Positions 11,513-21,289 of a stretch of DNA of 64,000 nt are shown here, in pieces. How positions within the stretch are numbered: the first letter of the stretch is position 1; each line of letters starts with the position of its first letter. Both the position numbers and the translations under genes were made by a program. Source of the DNA: Micropterix aruncella (lineage: Eukaryota > Arthropoda > Insecta > Lepidoptera > Micropterigidae). The notes beneath the pieces are model-generated. The model was not told the origin of the DNA. It saw only the letters and a list, made by a program, of their open reading frames with translations, and did not search any database. The stretch spans positions 2,364,435 to 2,428,434 of the forward strand of contig OX155957.1 in assembly GCA_944548615.1 (NCBI GenBank). Reading direction: 5' to 3'.

Positions 11513-14500
11513 TTACTGCGATGGATCGGGATCCTGAATCTGAATACCTGGGGACCTTTGGGGATCCAGAGTTAGATTTCCAGGGATTTTAAAATCTTTG
11601 GCATGATGTGTACCTGCCACTTCTTTCCCCGCCAACGTCTCCAATATATAGACGTTGTCGGATAACTTTTCCTTTACGCGGAACTCTTCGAAGTTTGGGG
11701 CGAGTTTAGCCGAGAAATTATTCCCTTTATTAGAAAGGAAACGCGTCTTTTTCCAAATAACATCACCCTTTTGCAGAACCGGAGTACGGCGACCCTTATT
11801 GTAAGAGTGCTTATTCCTCTCATGTTGCTTCTGCAAATTGGCCTTAACCATTTGAAAAATGTTTTCCAGCTGACCCAACCTGTCAATTCGATCGTCTTCT
11901 TCCGGTGACATGAGGACAGCTTGCGTTTCCGCTGCCGTCATTGCGGAATAAACCTCGCCGGATGTTACCAGTTCCCGACCGAAAACTAAAAAGTTCGGAC
12001 TGAAACGACTAGACTCGGATTTGGCAGAATTCAACGCATACTGGAACTCGGGTAAATGTATGTCCCAGGATTTATGATATCTACCCACGTAAGCGCATAG
12101 CATGGTACTTAGAGTACGATTGTACCTTTCTACGGGGTTGATTTGAGGGGTATAAAATGGGGTGTTAAATATTTGGGGAATTTTATGCTCCTCAAAAAAT
12201 TTCTTCATTTCTTTAGAAATAAATGGTTTACCGTTATCGGTTAGGATTACCCTGGGGACACCGTGAATTAAAAACACCTTCTCTTTAATTAAAGGAATCA
12301 TTTTGCTCGACGATGCCTCTTTCAATGGAATTATAATGGTATACTTGCTAAAACAACATGTTATTAGCAAAATATAACGGTTTCCTTTGCTTGATGACAC
12401 CATGGGGCCATGAATATCCAAGGCAATATATTCGAACGGGCGACTACACTTTTTGGGTGAGTTCATAGTGCCCAATGGACTTGTTGTTACATGTTTAGTG
12501 GCCATGCAGGTATTGCAATTTGCTACATATTTGACGACCGTTTGATACAACCCTGGCCAATAGTAATGTTGCCTCAATCGGTTATATGTTTTGTAGACCC
12601 CGAGATGACCGGCAGTTGGATTATCATGGTACTCTTTAAACAACCGGGTTTGATCTTCTAACATGACGACCTCCTTCCACTGAAATTCTGGATCAACTTC
12701 CCCGTCTGCTTTACTATATCGGTAAAGTTTGCCATTTTTAATCGTCCAATTAGGATGAGCGATCGGATTATTTGCCACACCTAGGTATTGCTTCTTGAAC
12801 CAGGTATCCTCTGTTTCAGAAACGCTGACACTTGCTACGAGTGGAGCTCGAGATAACGCGTCTGGGACCTTCTGCTCACTCCCTTTCCGATGGACTCTAC
12901 GGAAATTGTACGGAGAGAGACGAACCCCCCATCGAGCCAACCGACCTGTAGGCGAATCGATCGAAAGAAACCATTTTAAGGCTGCGCTGTCTGTATGAAT
13001 TTCAAATAACGCTGTGCCTTCTAAATAGCACCTCCACTGTTCAACGGCGTGTAAAACTGCGAGGGCCTCTCGTTCCACCGCTGAGTAATGTCTCTCAGCC
13101 GCTGTTAGGGTCCGACTTGAAAATGCCACCGGCCTTTCCTCTTCGCCGTTGCCCTGCGTCAAAACAGCGCCTGTCCCGTAAGCCGAGGCGTCCGCGTATA
13201 CTCTGAACGGCAGGTCGTAGTTAGGACACGCCAGGACCGGTGCTGATGATATTGCTGCTTTTAATTTATTAAAAGCGGCTTCAGCTACGGGATTCCAGGA
13301 AAATTTCGGTGAACCAGGTTTTGTGGACGTCAATTGATTTAACGGGGCAGCTGTTGTGGCGAATCCCTCAATGAATCGCCTATACCAGCTGGCCATTCCG
13401 AGAAATCTACGCAACTCCTTTTTAGATTTTGGAGTCGGAAACGCAGTAATTGCGGCAACTTTGTCTGGATTGACTCTCAATCCAAAACGATCAACGACAT
13501 GGCCGAGATAACTGAGTTCTGACCTAAAGAATTTACATTTTTCAAAATTTATTGATAGATTAGCGTACTTTAACCGTTCTAGCACTCGAGTTAACAGCGA
13601 TGCATGTTCGTCAAATGAGGTTCCTGTAATGATGATGTCGTCTAAATATACGAACACGCGTCTCTCAAATCCGGAACCAAACAGCGAGTCCATGAGGGAT
13701 TGAAGAATCCCGCTGCCGTTGGAAACCCCGAACGCGGTTTTAGAAAATTGAAACGAGTTCCGGAATGGTACTGTGAACGCTGTCTTTGGCCTTGATTCTG
13801 GTGAAATTGGGATTTGCCAAAATGCAGAACTAAGGTCGATTGAGCTGAGGTACCTGGAATCTCCCAGGCTGTCCAATATATCTGTGATATATGGCAGACC
13901 GTACGCATATTTTTTTGTTACCGCGTTTAATTTTCGCGAGTCAAGACAGAAACGATAAGATCCATCAGATTTCGGAACCATTAGCACGGGATTATTCCAG
14001 GGGCTTATTGCTGGCTCAATGACGCCTAAACTCAGCATCCTATCCACTTCGTTATTTAATGCTTCCAATTTCGATGGTGAAAGCCGGTAATAACGTTGTT
14101 TAATTGGCAACGCGTCTCCGGTATCTATCACATGTTCAATCAGAGATGTCTTTCCTAAACCAATCTTCTCACTAGAAATATCCTGATATTGCTGAATGAT
14201 ATTATCGGCAATAAGCCGTTGTTCTACACTTAAATACTCATAATCGGTAATTATAGGTTCGATTAAACGACAAGTATTGATCTCCGAAGTATTACAAGTT
14301 CTTAAAAATTGCATATCATTAGGAATTAGGCCAAATTTTTCCCAGACATCTATACCTAAAATCAATGGTATATTTATGGCTGGAATAATGTAAAATATAC
14401 ACACTATCGTAACACCTTTAATTGTTACTGGTAGTCTTAGTGCACCGCTACAAAAAGATTTAACTCCATTTGCAGACGTCACAAAAAAGGGTTTACAAGG

Positions 14501-14797
14501 CTCTATTTTGAATCCTTGATTAATTATTTGAATATGGGCTTCCGATCCTATTATATTTAAAGTGGAACCAGAATCTAACAAACCTTTTAATGAAACTTTT
14601 CCAAAACATACTTCTAAATATAATAATTTTTCGGCGCTACTAACAGTTTGAGAGCAATTTATTTGAATTATCGATTTCTGGAGCTCCGTAGGAAGATCTA
14701 TTGATCCGTCACTCTTATACGTCTTGCTATTGACATTTCGAGACCAAATCTGCCTCCCGTGAACCTGATTGCTAGTAGTGCCTATGTCTAGTTTTTT
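11513..14797 (-). CDS. pol: Pol polyprotein (PR-RT-RNase H-IN), -1 frame
   Basis: Makes the enzymes that mature the particle, copy the RNA into DNA and insert it. Counting from the TTG at 14581, the frame has 1022 codons. It is also open upstream for about 72 more codons, back to the slippery site in gag, so it probably starts by frameshift and not at that TTG. Domains in order: aspartic protease LLDSGST (D3). RT with VPKSDGSYRF and catalytic YLDD at 312-315. RNase H with VYADASAYG (D464) and EREALAVLHAVEQW. Integrase zinc finger with GHLGV and CNTCMATK. Catalytic D722, D782 and E818 in DD35E spacing. A GPY/F-like C-terminus. The segment FGVSNGSGILQ departs from the usual F-G-L-x-N-A-P. No stop interrupts it. 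Confidence 0.95.
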   Translation of the reverse strand, partial: KKLDIGTTSNQVHGRQIWSRNVNSKTYKSDGSIDLPTELQKSIIQINCSQTVSSAEKLLYLEVCFGKVSLKGLLDSGSTLNIIGSEAHIQIINQGFKIEPCKPFFVTSANGVKSFCSGALRLPVTIKGVTIVCIFYIIPAINIPLILGIDVWEKFGLIPNDMQFLRTCNTSEINTCRLIEPIITDYEYLSVEQRLIADNIIQQYQDISSEKIGLGKTSLIEHVIDTGDALPIKQRYYRLSPSKLEALNNEVDRMLSLGVIEPAISPWNNPVLMVPKSDGSYRFCLDSRKLNAVTKKYAYGLPYITDILDSLGDSRYLSSIDLSSAFWQIPISPESRPKTAFTVPFRNSFQFSKTAFGVSNGSGILQSLMDSLFGSGFERRVFVYLDDIIITGTSFDEHASLLTRVLERLKYANLSINFEKCKFFRSELSYLGHVVDRFGLRVNPDKVAAITAFPTPKSKKELRRFLGMASWYRRFIEGFATTAAPLNQLTSTKPGSPKFSWNPVAEAAFNKLKAAISSAPVLACPNYDLPFRVYADASAYGTGAVLTQGNGEEERPVAFSSRTLTAAERHYSAVEREALAVLHAVEQWRCYLEGTALFEIHTDSAALKWFLSIDSPTGRLARWGVRLSPYNFRRVHRKGSEQKVPDALSRAPLVASVSVSETEDTWFKKQYLGVANNPIAHPNWTIKNGKLYRYSKADGEVDPEFQWKEVVMLEDQTRLFKEYHDNPTAGHLGVYKTYNRLRQHYYWPGLYQTVVKYVANCNTCMATKHVTTSPLGTMNSPKKCSRPFEYIALDIHGPMVSSSKGNRYILLITCCFSKYTIIIPLKEASSSKMIPLIKEKVFLIHGVPRVILTDNGKPFISKEMKKFFEEHKIPQIFNTPFYTPQINPVERYNRTLSTMLCAYVGRYHKSWDIHLPEFQYALNSAKSESSRFSPNFLVFGRELVTSGEVYSAMTAAETQAVLMSPEEDDRIDRLGQLENIFQMVKANLQKQHERNKHSYNKGRRTPVLQKGDVIWKKTRFLSNKGNNFSAKLAPNFEEFRVKEKLSDNVYILETLAGKEVAGTHHAKDFKIPGNLTLDPQRSPGIQIQDPDPSQ
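14582..14797 (-). other. pol frame upstream of the first listed start
   Basis: The -1 frame is open without a stop from the slippery heptamer to the protease motif. The segment includes QIWSRNVNSKTYK and SIDLPTELQKS. This links gag and protease as a Gag-Pol fusion and gives the protease a normal N-terminal flank. Confidence 0.8.
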
Positions 14798-16194
14798 TGG
14801 TTTTGATCACTACGATAATTCGTAGGAGTTCCTGACCTATCCTGATTATGGCTATTTACTGCATCTTTATTCTTGCAGTTACTGCAGGTTGGAATTCTTT
14901 GTCCGGGCGCTTTACATCTAAAACAAAATATTTCCTCCTTGCGCGGACAATGCCAGTATTGATGATCATTCGTTTCGCACCTTAAACAGGTTTGCCTCCT
15001 GCCAAACGACTTTACCGCGTAAACTCGCGACCGATTATTAACGTTATCCCTTTTTTCAGGATGATCTAACCGACTATCTACCCTTGGCCTGTCTGCGACT
15101 CTCTCCCCGACCACGGAGTGTTTAGAACCCGTCGACAAGAAATCCGCCGGTGTTTCTGCGAAGAACTTTGAACGGAGATGGTTCTTCTCCAAACGCTCAC
15201 AGAAAGTTTGCAGTTTTGAGACGGAATCCAGATCGTTCAACCCGAACTGATTCGAATACACTGGCCGAACGTTACGCAGCAGTATTTCAAGTCGTTGATC
15301 TTCAGACATGGGCCTAGCCAGACGATTGAATAAGGTGTGCATTAAGTAGAAGTAGTCTGCAACGGTTTCGTTTTTACCTTGCGTCCTAACATATATTTGT
15401 TTAGATAACCTGAATTGGTAATCTTCAGGCTGAAATTTTTGTTTTAGCAGCTGTTGAAACTGATCCCATGAGATTAAATAGTCTCGCACCTGACGATACC
15501 ACAGTAACGCGGGCCCATTCAAGAGTTCCGGCAACCCCCGCAATAATGAAGTCTCTGCGATCATTCTACTAGATGCTAACTCACCGATTCTCTCCAGGAA
15601 TTCGAAGACACAGCTGCTACCATCGTACGACAAACGGAGCTTTGAAATGTCGACCCCTTTAATGGTCTCAATATTATTATGCAATGGATTATTTGTATTC
15701 TCTACCATTAATGCTGATGTTAATTTTGTATCTACTGTATTTATTGTAATATGTTTTGATTCATCGTCATCGCTTGACGGTACTGTTTGTGTGAGAGCTG
15801 TATGAAAAATGGGTGTTGATACTCCCGATTTAGGTTCTGACAACTCCTGCCACGAGTCTTCTATGTATTCCCAAAGGAGCGATAGCTCTTTCGGCATATT
15901 CAAACTCATTTTGAATCTACGGCATAACGAATTGAAGTTTTCCTGGAATATTTCAGTATTGACTTGCTCCGTGTTCGATTTTAATAATTTTATGTCGGAT
16001 TTAAGCCGCGATAATGAATTTATTATATCATTTTTCGACTCTTCGTTATATAAAATTGATTTAACCGGTTCTTTGTCCAACAGATCCCGCAAAATTACTC
16101 TATTTTCTTCCACCTTTTCAGCCAGTTTACCGTTTCTAATTAATATTTCGAATTCGAGCTCCGCTTTACGCAATAATTTATATTTGATAGCCAT
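14788..16194 (-). CDS. gag: Gag capsid/nucleocapsid protein
   Basis: 468 codons from ATG to TAG. It forms the cytoplasmic particle that packages the element RNA. The middle contains a Ty3-type capsid block with LLNGPALLWYRQVRDYLISW and the VADYFYLMHTLFNRLARP region. The C-terminus (residues 403-416) has a canonical zinc knuckle CX2CX4HX4C. A second knuckle (424-437) has Gln in place of the His (CX2CX4QX4C). The N-terminal third is rich in charged residues and probably helical. The stop TAG at 14788-14790 lies directly after the slippery heptamer. Upstream is a 440-bp leader with the primer binding site. Confidence 0.93.
   Translation of the reverse strand: MAIKYKLLRKAELEFEILIRNGKLAEKVEENRVILRDLLDKEPVKSILYNEESKNDIINSLSRLKSDIKLLKSNTEQVNTEIFQENFNSLCRRFKMSLNMPKELSLLWEYIEDSWQELSEPKSGVSTPIFHTALTQTVPSSDDDESKHITINTVDTKLTSALMVENTNNPLHNNIETIKGVDISKLRLSYDGSSCVFEFLERIGELASSRMIAETSLLRGLPELLNGPALLWYRQVRDYLISWDQFQQLLKQKFQPEDYQFRLSKQIYVRTQGKNETVADYFYLMHTLFNRLARPMSEDQRLEILLRNVRPVYSNQFGLNDLDSVSKLQTFCERLEKNHLRSKFFAETPADFLSTGSKHSVVGERVADRPRVDSRLDHPEKRDNVNNRSRVYAVKSFGRRQTCLRCETNDHQYWHCPRKEEIFCFRCKAPGQRIPTCSNCKNKDAVNSHNQDRSGTPTNYRSDQNQKN
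14791..14797 (-). promoter_or_regulatory. -1 ribosomal frameshift slippery site
   Basis: In the gag frame the minus strand reads ..CAA AAA AAC TAG. A AAA AAC is a canonical X XXY YYZ heptamer and the gag stop is the next codon. The pol frame is exactly -1 relative to gag and open from here. A downstream stimulatory structure was not worked out. Confidence 0.85.
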
Positions 16195-16592
16195 ATTGAT
16201 TTAGCTGTTGTTCAATATTAGAATATGATAAATCCTACTTCGTCCGACCGAAAAGAAATAGCTTGAACAATGAGTGACTTACCCACCGGCTTGCGACAGA
16301 TCTGAAAGGAAAAATTAGGAAGTGCTTCCACGTGCTATTAATTTTAAGATTTTAATAAAAAGTTTGAATTTGTTGAAGTTTTATTGTAGAATTTACTTAG
16401 TATTTTAGCGTAGTATGCTTAGTAGTTTTTTTAGCAGCTATTAGTAATAACTAGATGTAGCATTAAGTAGTATAATTTTGGTGTTTAAGTAGTATTAGGG
16501 TAGTATTTTAATAGAAATTTGAATTTTTAATTTTTTATGGTTTTTTAATTTAGATTTACGATTTAGTATAATCCAATACTTAGATAATTATG

Positions 16593-16617
16593 CTGGGCGC
16601 CAATTGTGACATATGAT
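16593..16617 (-). repeat. duplicate of the LTR-PBS junction
   Basis: TGGGCGCCAATTGTGACATA occurs here and again at the true junction about 31 bp to the right. It contains the first 10 bases of the PBS and the last LTR bases, so it looks like a remnant of a misprimed or jumped reverse-transcription product. Confidence 0.8.
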
Positions 16618-16619
16618 GT

Positions 16620-16637
16620 GCCCCACGTTGGGCGCCA
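16620..16637 (-). promoter_or_regulatory. tRNA-Lys(CUU) primer binding site
   Basis: On the minus strand TGGCGCCCAACGTGGGGC lies 2 bases after the 5' LTR. It is the exact complement of the last 18 bases, including CCA, of insect tRNA-Lys(CUU) as I know it. This sets the primer for minus-strand DNA synthesis. Confidence 0.9.
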
Positions 16638-16639
16638 AT

Positions 16640-17958
16640 TGTGACATAGATAGTTGGGGAATACCTTTGGTGACCTATAGAATCTATAGTAACCTGTAGA
16701 AACTAGAATCCCCTTAGTAAAAGTCACTTGTTTTTATTAGAATTCGATTTATTGGGATCTTAGTCCCCATTAGGAGAATATAAAGAAAGTAGAAACTAGA
16801 ATCATCGAAAGAAGAGCAAAAGACGTGCGATCCTTATCCAGGGTCGGCTTGCAAAGTATTGGATTTTAGAACACTTATTGGATTGTAGCACGTGGGGACA
16901 CGGGAATGTAGGATGTGACGATCTTCGACGGAGTCGCGTTTCTTTTCGGTTGGCCGATCCCCGTTCTTCCTCTTCCCGCTCTACGCCGTGCTTTCCCACG
17001 GGAGACGGCGGCTGATGTACATGCGACGGGCGGCACTCTCGTACGTGCGATGATGTTTACGTTGGTCGCGGTCGACCGTCTTGCGATTCGGTAGGTAGAT
17101 CGGCAGGAATGGTCCAACGGAGAAGATTAATCCGATAGGAGAATCCCTGTAATTATACAGGAGCAATAAGTGGGAGAGAAGGAAAATGAGGAGTCAGTTT
17201 GCCCAATCCTAGGGAGTCGGCTCACTCTTCAATCCATCCCTTCCCAACCGAACGGATAAGGATTCATCTTGTATCTAAATATTGAACAACCGCTTCAAAA
17301 CTCACCGGGTTAATTTATCTGATTACGTGCACCACGGGATTCTCAATTAATATCGACCGCACCAGCTGAATTGCGAATTCGAAAAAGAAAGGGCGGAAAC
17401 ATGGCCGTCTAATGATGGCTTCTTACTCGACTCGTTTAGGCTTCCGGTGCTTAATTTACATTTATTTTATTAATTTGAATAATTGTTACAGTATTTTTAT
17501 AAAATACTAGATTTAATTTCTAGTTGAGCGGATCTGATTTAATGTGGCTAAGTGTCCGCGTTTTTACGTACGGAATTTAATTACCAATGTTAATCATGAT
17601 TTTGTGTATTAAAAATTGTATAATACCCAAATAAATTATTGTATTAATTTTCCTAGCATCCTGGTTTATAATTTGATCTTTCTTTATTTTTACCGACTTA
17701 ATTAAAATTATTCTTTTTCCTAAAATCCATTTTCATAACTGAATACAAGATTTAAATGTGGCAATCGACTAGCCGACAATAGATTCGTTGTCAATTGTAC
17801 GCTTGTAGATACTACGATAGTCGTATGTCGTATCTGACAGTCCTAGCTTGCAAGGCTTGTGAATTGCATCAAGATGGCGCTGCATGCATCTCATGCGTGT
17901 GTGTATTGTTGTTTACGTGCAATGCGAATTTATCGGGGAAAACAGCAATCGTGTCACA
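16640..17958 (-). repeat. 5' LTR of the Ty3/Gypsy element
   Basis: 1319 bp, the twin of 9317-10635. It should hold the Pol II promoter driving the genomic RNA leftwards. I could not place the transcription start with confidence. Confidence 0.95.
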
Positions 17959-18130
17959 CCATGTAATATTAGAGTATTGTTTGTGTACCTTTTATAATAA
18001 ATAAATAAATAAATCAGCGTTTACTTGGATAAGATAGGCGCCACTCATGTAGAACATATAGTGAACAAGTAAATATATTAAAAGGAATAAAAAATATTAC
18101 TGCTATTACAATAATATATAAAATTTCAAC

Positions 18131-18775
18131 AAAAAAAAACCGACTCCAACATTTCTTATAAGTGTAGTAGCCATGTCATGGTGATACGTACAACGGGCTA
18201 TCATAATTGAAGGCGTATACAAAATTTTGTGTTTGTGCTGTTGACCGTTGAGGAGTTCTCTCGTTGGAAGCCAACCTTGGGTGCCGCAGCCATGTCTTGG
18301 AAATTTTGTGTCTGTGCTGTTGACCGTTAAGGAGTCCCCTCGTCGGGAGCCAACCATGGGTGCAGCAGCCATGTCATGGTGAAACTTAGAACGGGCTATC
18401 ATAATTTAATGAGTATACAAAATTCCGTGTCTGTGCTGTTGACCGTTGAGGAGTCCCCTCGTCGGTAGCCAACCCAGGGTGTAGAATTAAGTCATGCTTA
18501 CCATAAAAAAGTACATTGTCATCGGAATTGAATCAACGTGTACATTTTAATCTTCATATAATACTATTTGAGGAGGTCCCTCAATTTCTCATGTATTCCA
18601 TCATCAGAACAGGATTTTGATAAAAACGGGACCAATCTTGAAGTATATCCTTTCAAATAAAATACGAATTTTTCAAATCGGTTCATAAATGGTAGAGTTC
18701 TGAGGTAACAAACATTAAAAAAATATATACAACCGAATTGATCACCTCCTCCTTTTATTGAAGTCGGTTAAAAAG
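18131..18775 (-). mobile_element. dispersed AACCGACTTC element with internal tandem modules
   Basis: Inverted ends AACCGACTCCAAC (18138-18150) and the complement of AACCGACTTCAATAA (18756-18770) bracket the unit. Inside are about three copies of a module of roughly 110 bp: GATAGCCCGTTCTAAGTTTC ...CATGGCTGCTGCACCC...GGCTCCCGACGAGGGGACTC ...CAGCACAGACAC. A GGAGGAGG-type block sits near the right end. The AACCGACTTC plus GGAGGAGG combination is one I associate with Lepidoptera. No coding frame; class uncertain. Confidence 0.65.
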
Positions 18776-19419
18776 TAGACTACTAGTAGTAGTAGTAGTA
18801 GTAGATGGAGTGGGGAGCTTGTTTCCAGCCCTTGATGTCACCTAGATCTGTAAGGTCTTTTGTAACTACCCACTGTGTGGTTAGGTCAATTGTCAGCTAG
18901 TAGCCCGGTACTTCTTACCAGACTAAGTAGGTCACTGACCTTCAAGTTGGGCAGATCGCTGGGTTCGAGAAAGGCTCGTCCCAGTAAACTGTGTCTTTTG
19001 GCGGCGAGCCCTGGACAGCGGCCAACAATGTGTATGCTGTCTTCAGGTTCCTCGCCACATATTCGGCAATCCTTGCTCTCAGTCAAGCCAAGGTTGAATA
19101 GATGAGCTCTAAGGGTCGTGTGTCCGGTGAGGAGACCGATAGTGGTTCTAAGGTTCTTCTTGCTCATGTCAAGAAGGGCCTTGGTTTTCTTCTGTAGTGG
19201 TTGCTCCATCATGGCTTTTGCCTGGCGACATCCCTGACTCTGTTTCCAGGAAGCCCGATGTTCCTGCTCCAAGCAGTCCCTGATGATTTTCTTACCTGTA
19301 GCGAAGGGGACCCCTACAGCTGGCTCCACTGGGCAATCCAGTGTGCCCAGTTTTGCCAGTCTATCGGCCTCTTCGTTTCCGGGTATGCCTTGGTGACCCG
19401 GTATCCAAGTAGACTACTA
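18773..19419 (-). mobile_element. 5'-truncated LINE insertion with (CTA)n tail, copy 1
   Basis: Body 18786-19406 between the 13-bp direct repeats AAGTAGACTACTA (18773-18785 and 19407-19419). The minus-strand 3' end is a run of CTA repeats (18786-18806). It landed at the edge of the AACCGACTTC element. A near-identical shorter copy lies at 29297-29752, so the family has moved recently. Confidence 0.88.
18886..19404 (-). CDS. LINE ORF2 C-terminus: RNase H end and CCHC finger (partial)
   Basis: The frame is open from the 5' truncation point to the stop at 18886. It begins inside an RNase H domain with PGHQGIPGNEEADRLAKLG. This holds the late conserved N..AD motif. It continues with TTIGLLTGHTTLRAHLFNLG and the finger CRICGEEPEDSIHIVGRC (CX2C..H..C). 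This combination marks the RNase H-bearing LINEs of the I/R1/LOA group. RT and endonuclease are missing through truncation. A Met at 19329 is not a real start. Confidence 0.85.
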   Translation of the reverse strand: MPGHQGIPGNEEADRLAKLGTLDCPVEPAVGVPFATGKKIIRDCLEQEHRASWKQSQGCRQAKAMMEQPLQKKTKALLDMSKKNLRTTIGLLTGHTTLRAHLFNLGLTESKDCRICGEEPEDSIHIVGRCPGLAAKRHSLLGRAFLEPSDLPNLKVSDLLSLVRSTGLLADN

Positions 19420-19515
19420 AATTTATAATTATTTTTATTAAGGTTTTTTATGAAATATTCGTGGTTTATGTATTATCTATACATATTTTCGAAATAAATA
19501 ACTCAATTTCGATAT

Positions 19516-19538
19516 ATATATATATATATATATATATG
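19516..19538. repeat. (AT)n microsatellite
   Basis: About 11 AT dinucleotides, followed by TTTATTTATTG. Confidence 0.9.
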
Positions 19539-19606
19539 TTTATTTATTGACATTTGGAGGTTTGGACATTTAGACAACTATCTACTTGTTATTTTGTACC
19601 CTATGG

Positions 19607-19760
19607 CACTTGGAATAACATAACGCGTCTAACAATACCAAATACTTCTAAATAAGCTCGAGCGTTTAAGAGTTATGGTGGAATAATGAATCGAAAAACA
19701 TACATAGATGAACTCTGAACACATACCACTCCATTTTTGTTGGGCAATCGTATAATAAAG
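19607..19760 (-). repeat. short dispersed repeat, GGAGTGTAAT family, copy 3
   Basis: Inverted copy: on the minus strand CCCAACAAAAATGGAGTGGT, ATGTATGTTTTTCG, CATAACTCTTAAACGCTCG and CATAGGGTAC follow in the same order as in 4050-4215. Confidence 0.6.
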
Positions 19761-20667
19761 CTAATAAAATATGTATTAATTATAAGGACATATACATATT
19801 TCCAATCCATAGACGTCTATAGAACACTATTTTAACATATGTAAGAAGTGTCGCTGATTTTTTATATAAGAAAGTGTAGAAAGTAATAGAAAGTGTAGAA
19901 AGTGTAGAAAGTAATAACGAACTGCCTGAGTGGGTCGGTCTTACGGCTCGGTTTGTCTCGCTCATCAGGCGTGAGATTTCCGAAATGCCGTAGACTCTAT
20001 AAAAGGTACATGCGGATTTCCGTGAAATTGGGCTAATAGGTCAATCTGATATCTGGATCAAAATTGAACACAGATTACGCCCACACTAGAAGCTAATAAA
20101 TAAAAGCACGCAAATTTGGTGGTTCACTGTGCGCCGTTTTAGCAGTCAATAAGGGTGAATAAACGATTCAGGGTTAAAGTGTGTGGGCGTGCGGCGCTTG
20201 TTGCGCCTTTCAAAACGAATTAACGGAAGCATTTGCGAAACAGGGTTGCGCGTGTTAAAGCCGATGACGAGCTGTCGTCAGTCAATCAGGCAGACGCCAT
20301 TTTCTTTTGTACCCGCCTCCGGCCACCTACGCGGGGTCAGTACGCAACACGGGAAAAATAAACCCGCCGTAAAAAGATCAACAATGGTACTTAATTGAAC
20401 AGAAAAATGAAACGTTGAATGAAAATTAACCCATGAAAAGGTTCATTCAGCAAAATATGTTTGTACGTTGCTTATCAGCTTTTCCTTTTCAGTTGAAGGA
20501 AAAAAAGGCGACTCGGCCGTAAAAATATATTCATTCATTAGGCTTTACTTCGAATGAAGGTTAAAATAAATGCAATAAATACTTACCTACAATATTTACC
20601 TACACATATATATATATATTATATACACAAAAAATAATGAATAAAAAACATTTCTTTATATTTTATA
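19761..20667. other. unassigned region
   Basis: No repeat partner found. 20150-20400 is GC-richer with a 71-codon plus-strand frame (20183-20398) that has no recognisable motif. I assign no function. Confidence 0.4.
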
Positions 20668-20809
20668 TTAAGACACAATTTCTATTAGCTGTCTTTCGCA
20701 TTCGTCTCTACGTATTGAACACAAACACTTGGTGACTTCAGCTTTAAAAGCAGTACTGGCTCTCAGCTTCTGCCCATCGGTGAGCGTTGCAAGGAATGCA
20801 TCGTACTTC
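20668..20809 (-). CDS. candidate terminal coding exon of a host gene
   Basis: On the minus strand a T-rich tract ends in the acceptor ATGTAG|G. 47 open codons follow to TAA, reading KYDAFLATLTDGQKLRAST, then FKAEVTKCLCSIRRDEC and a final RQLIEIVS. The composition is protein-like (helical, charged, three Cys), unlike the surrounding AT-rich sequence. A variant poly(A) signal AATATA overlaps the stop region. I do not recognise the family. Chance remains possible for a frame of this length, and no partner exon in matching phase was found. Confidence 0.35.
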
Positions 20810-20819
20810 CTACATAAGA

Positions 20820-21289
20820 TGTGATAATAAAATAAAATAAAACATAAAAATAAAATAATGCGTATGATGAAGTTACCTTTTATTGAATGTTCTATTATTT
20901 TTCAACATAGTCTCTTTTTAGGTTTATATACTTTATATATCTTTTGTCTAAACATAAAATACCCTATCCTATAGTCGCTATATCTTATTGCAGCTATGTC
21001 ATGGCTAAATAAAATTTGGGCATCACCTCGTTTCAATTTCATTTGTATTTTTTGCGTTTATTCTGTACGTTGGTGGCATGGCATATTTTTCCTCATCCAA
21101 CGAATTGTTCCTACTGCATTTACTTTCTAATTTTTCAAATTATGAAATAAAACTAGAGATGAATACCATAATATAGTTGACCGGCGTTTCGCCCGCTTCG
21201 TTTGTCAATGGTTTAAAATGCGTTTATTTATCAAAGTAGTGGATTCGGCCAAAACCGGGGGTCAACAGCTCTTAAACGCAATTAGTAAA
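20820..21289. other. unassigned region
   Basis: AT-rich, with no supported ORF or repeat. Confidence 0.4.

Larger units (their letters stand above)
16195..16639 (-). other. untranslated leader of the Ty3 element
   Basis: No open frame. It contains the primer binding site next to the LTR and a second, shorter repeat of the LTR/PBS junction at 16593-16617. Confidence 0.7.
9313..17962 (-). mobile_element. full-length Ty3/Gypsy LTR retrotransposon with CCAT target duplication
   Basis: An 8642-bp element (9317-17958) between CCAT direct repeats at 9313-9316 and 17959-17962. Right to left on the minus strand: 5' LTR, tRNA-Lys PBS, leader, gag, pol in the -1 frame, a non-coding 3' stretch of about 860 bp, polypurine tract, 3' LTR. 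LTR lengths are equal (1319 bp) and the stretches I compared are identical, so insertion is recent. Both ORFs are open. There is no env frame between pol and the 3' LTR. Domain order PR-RT-RNase H-integrase is that of Ty3/Gypsy (Metaviridae-type) elements, not Copia. Likely capable of making all its proteins; activity is untested. Confidence 0.95.

Noticed and set aside
16620..16637. 3' end of a tRNA-Lys gene on the plus strand
   Set aside because: Only the last 18 bases match and they lie exactly where a primer binding site should be.
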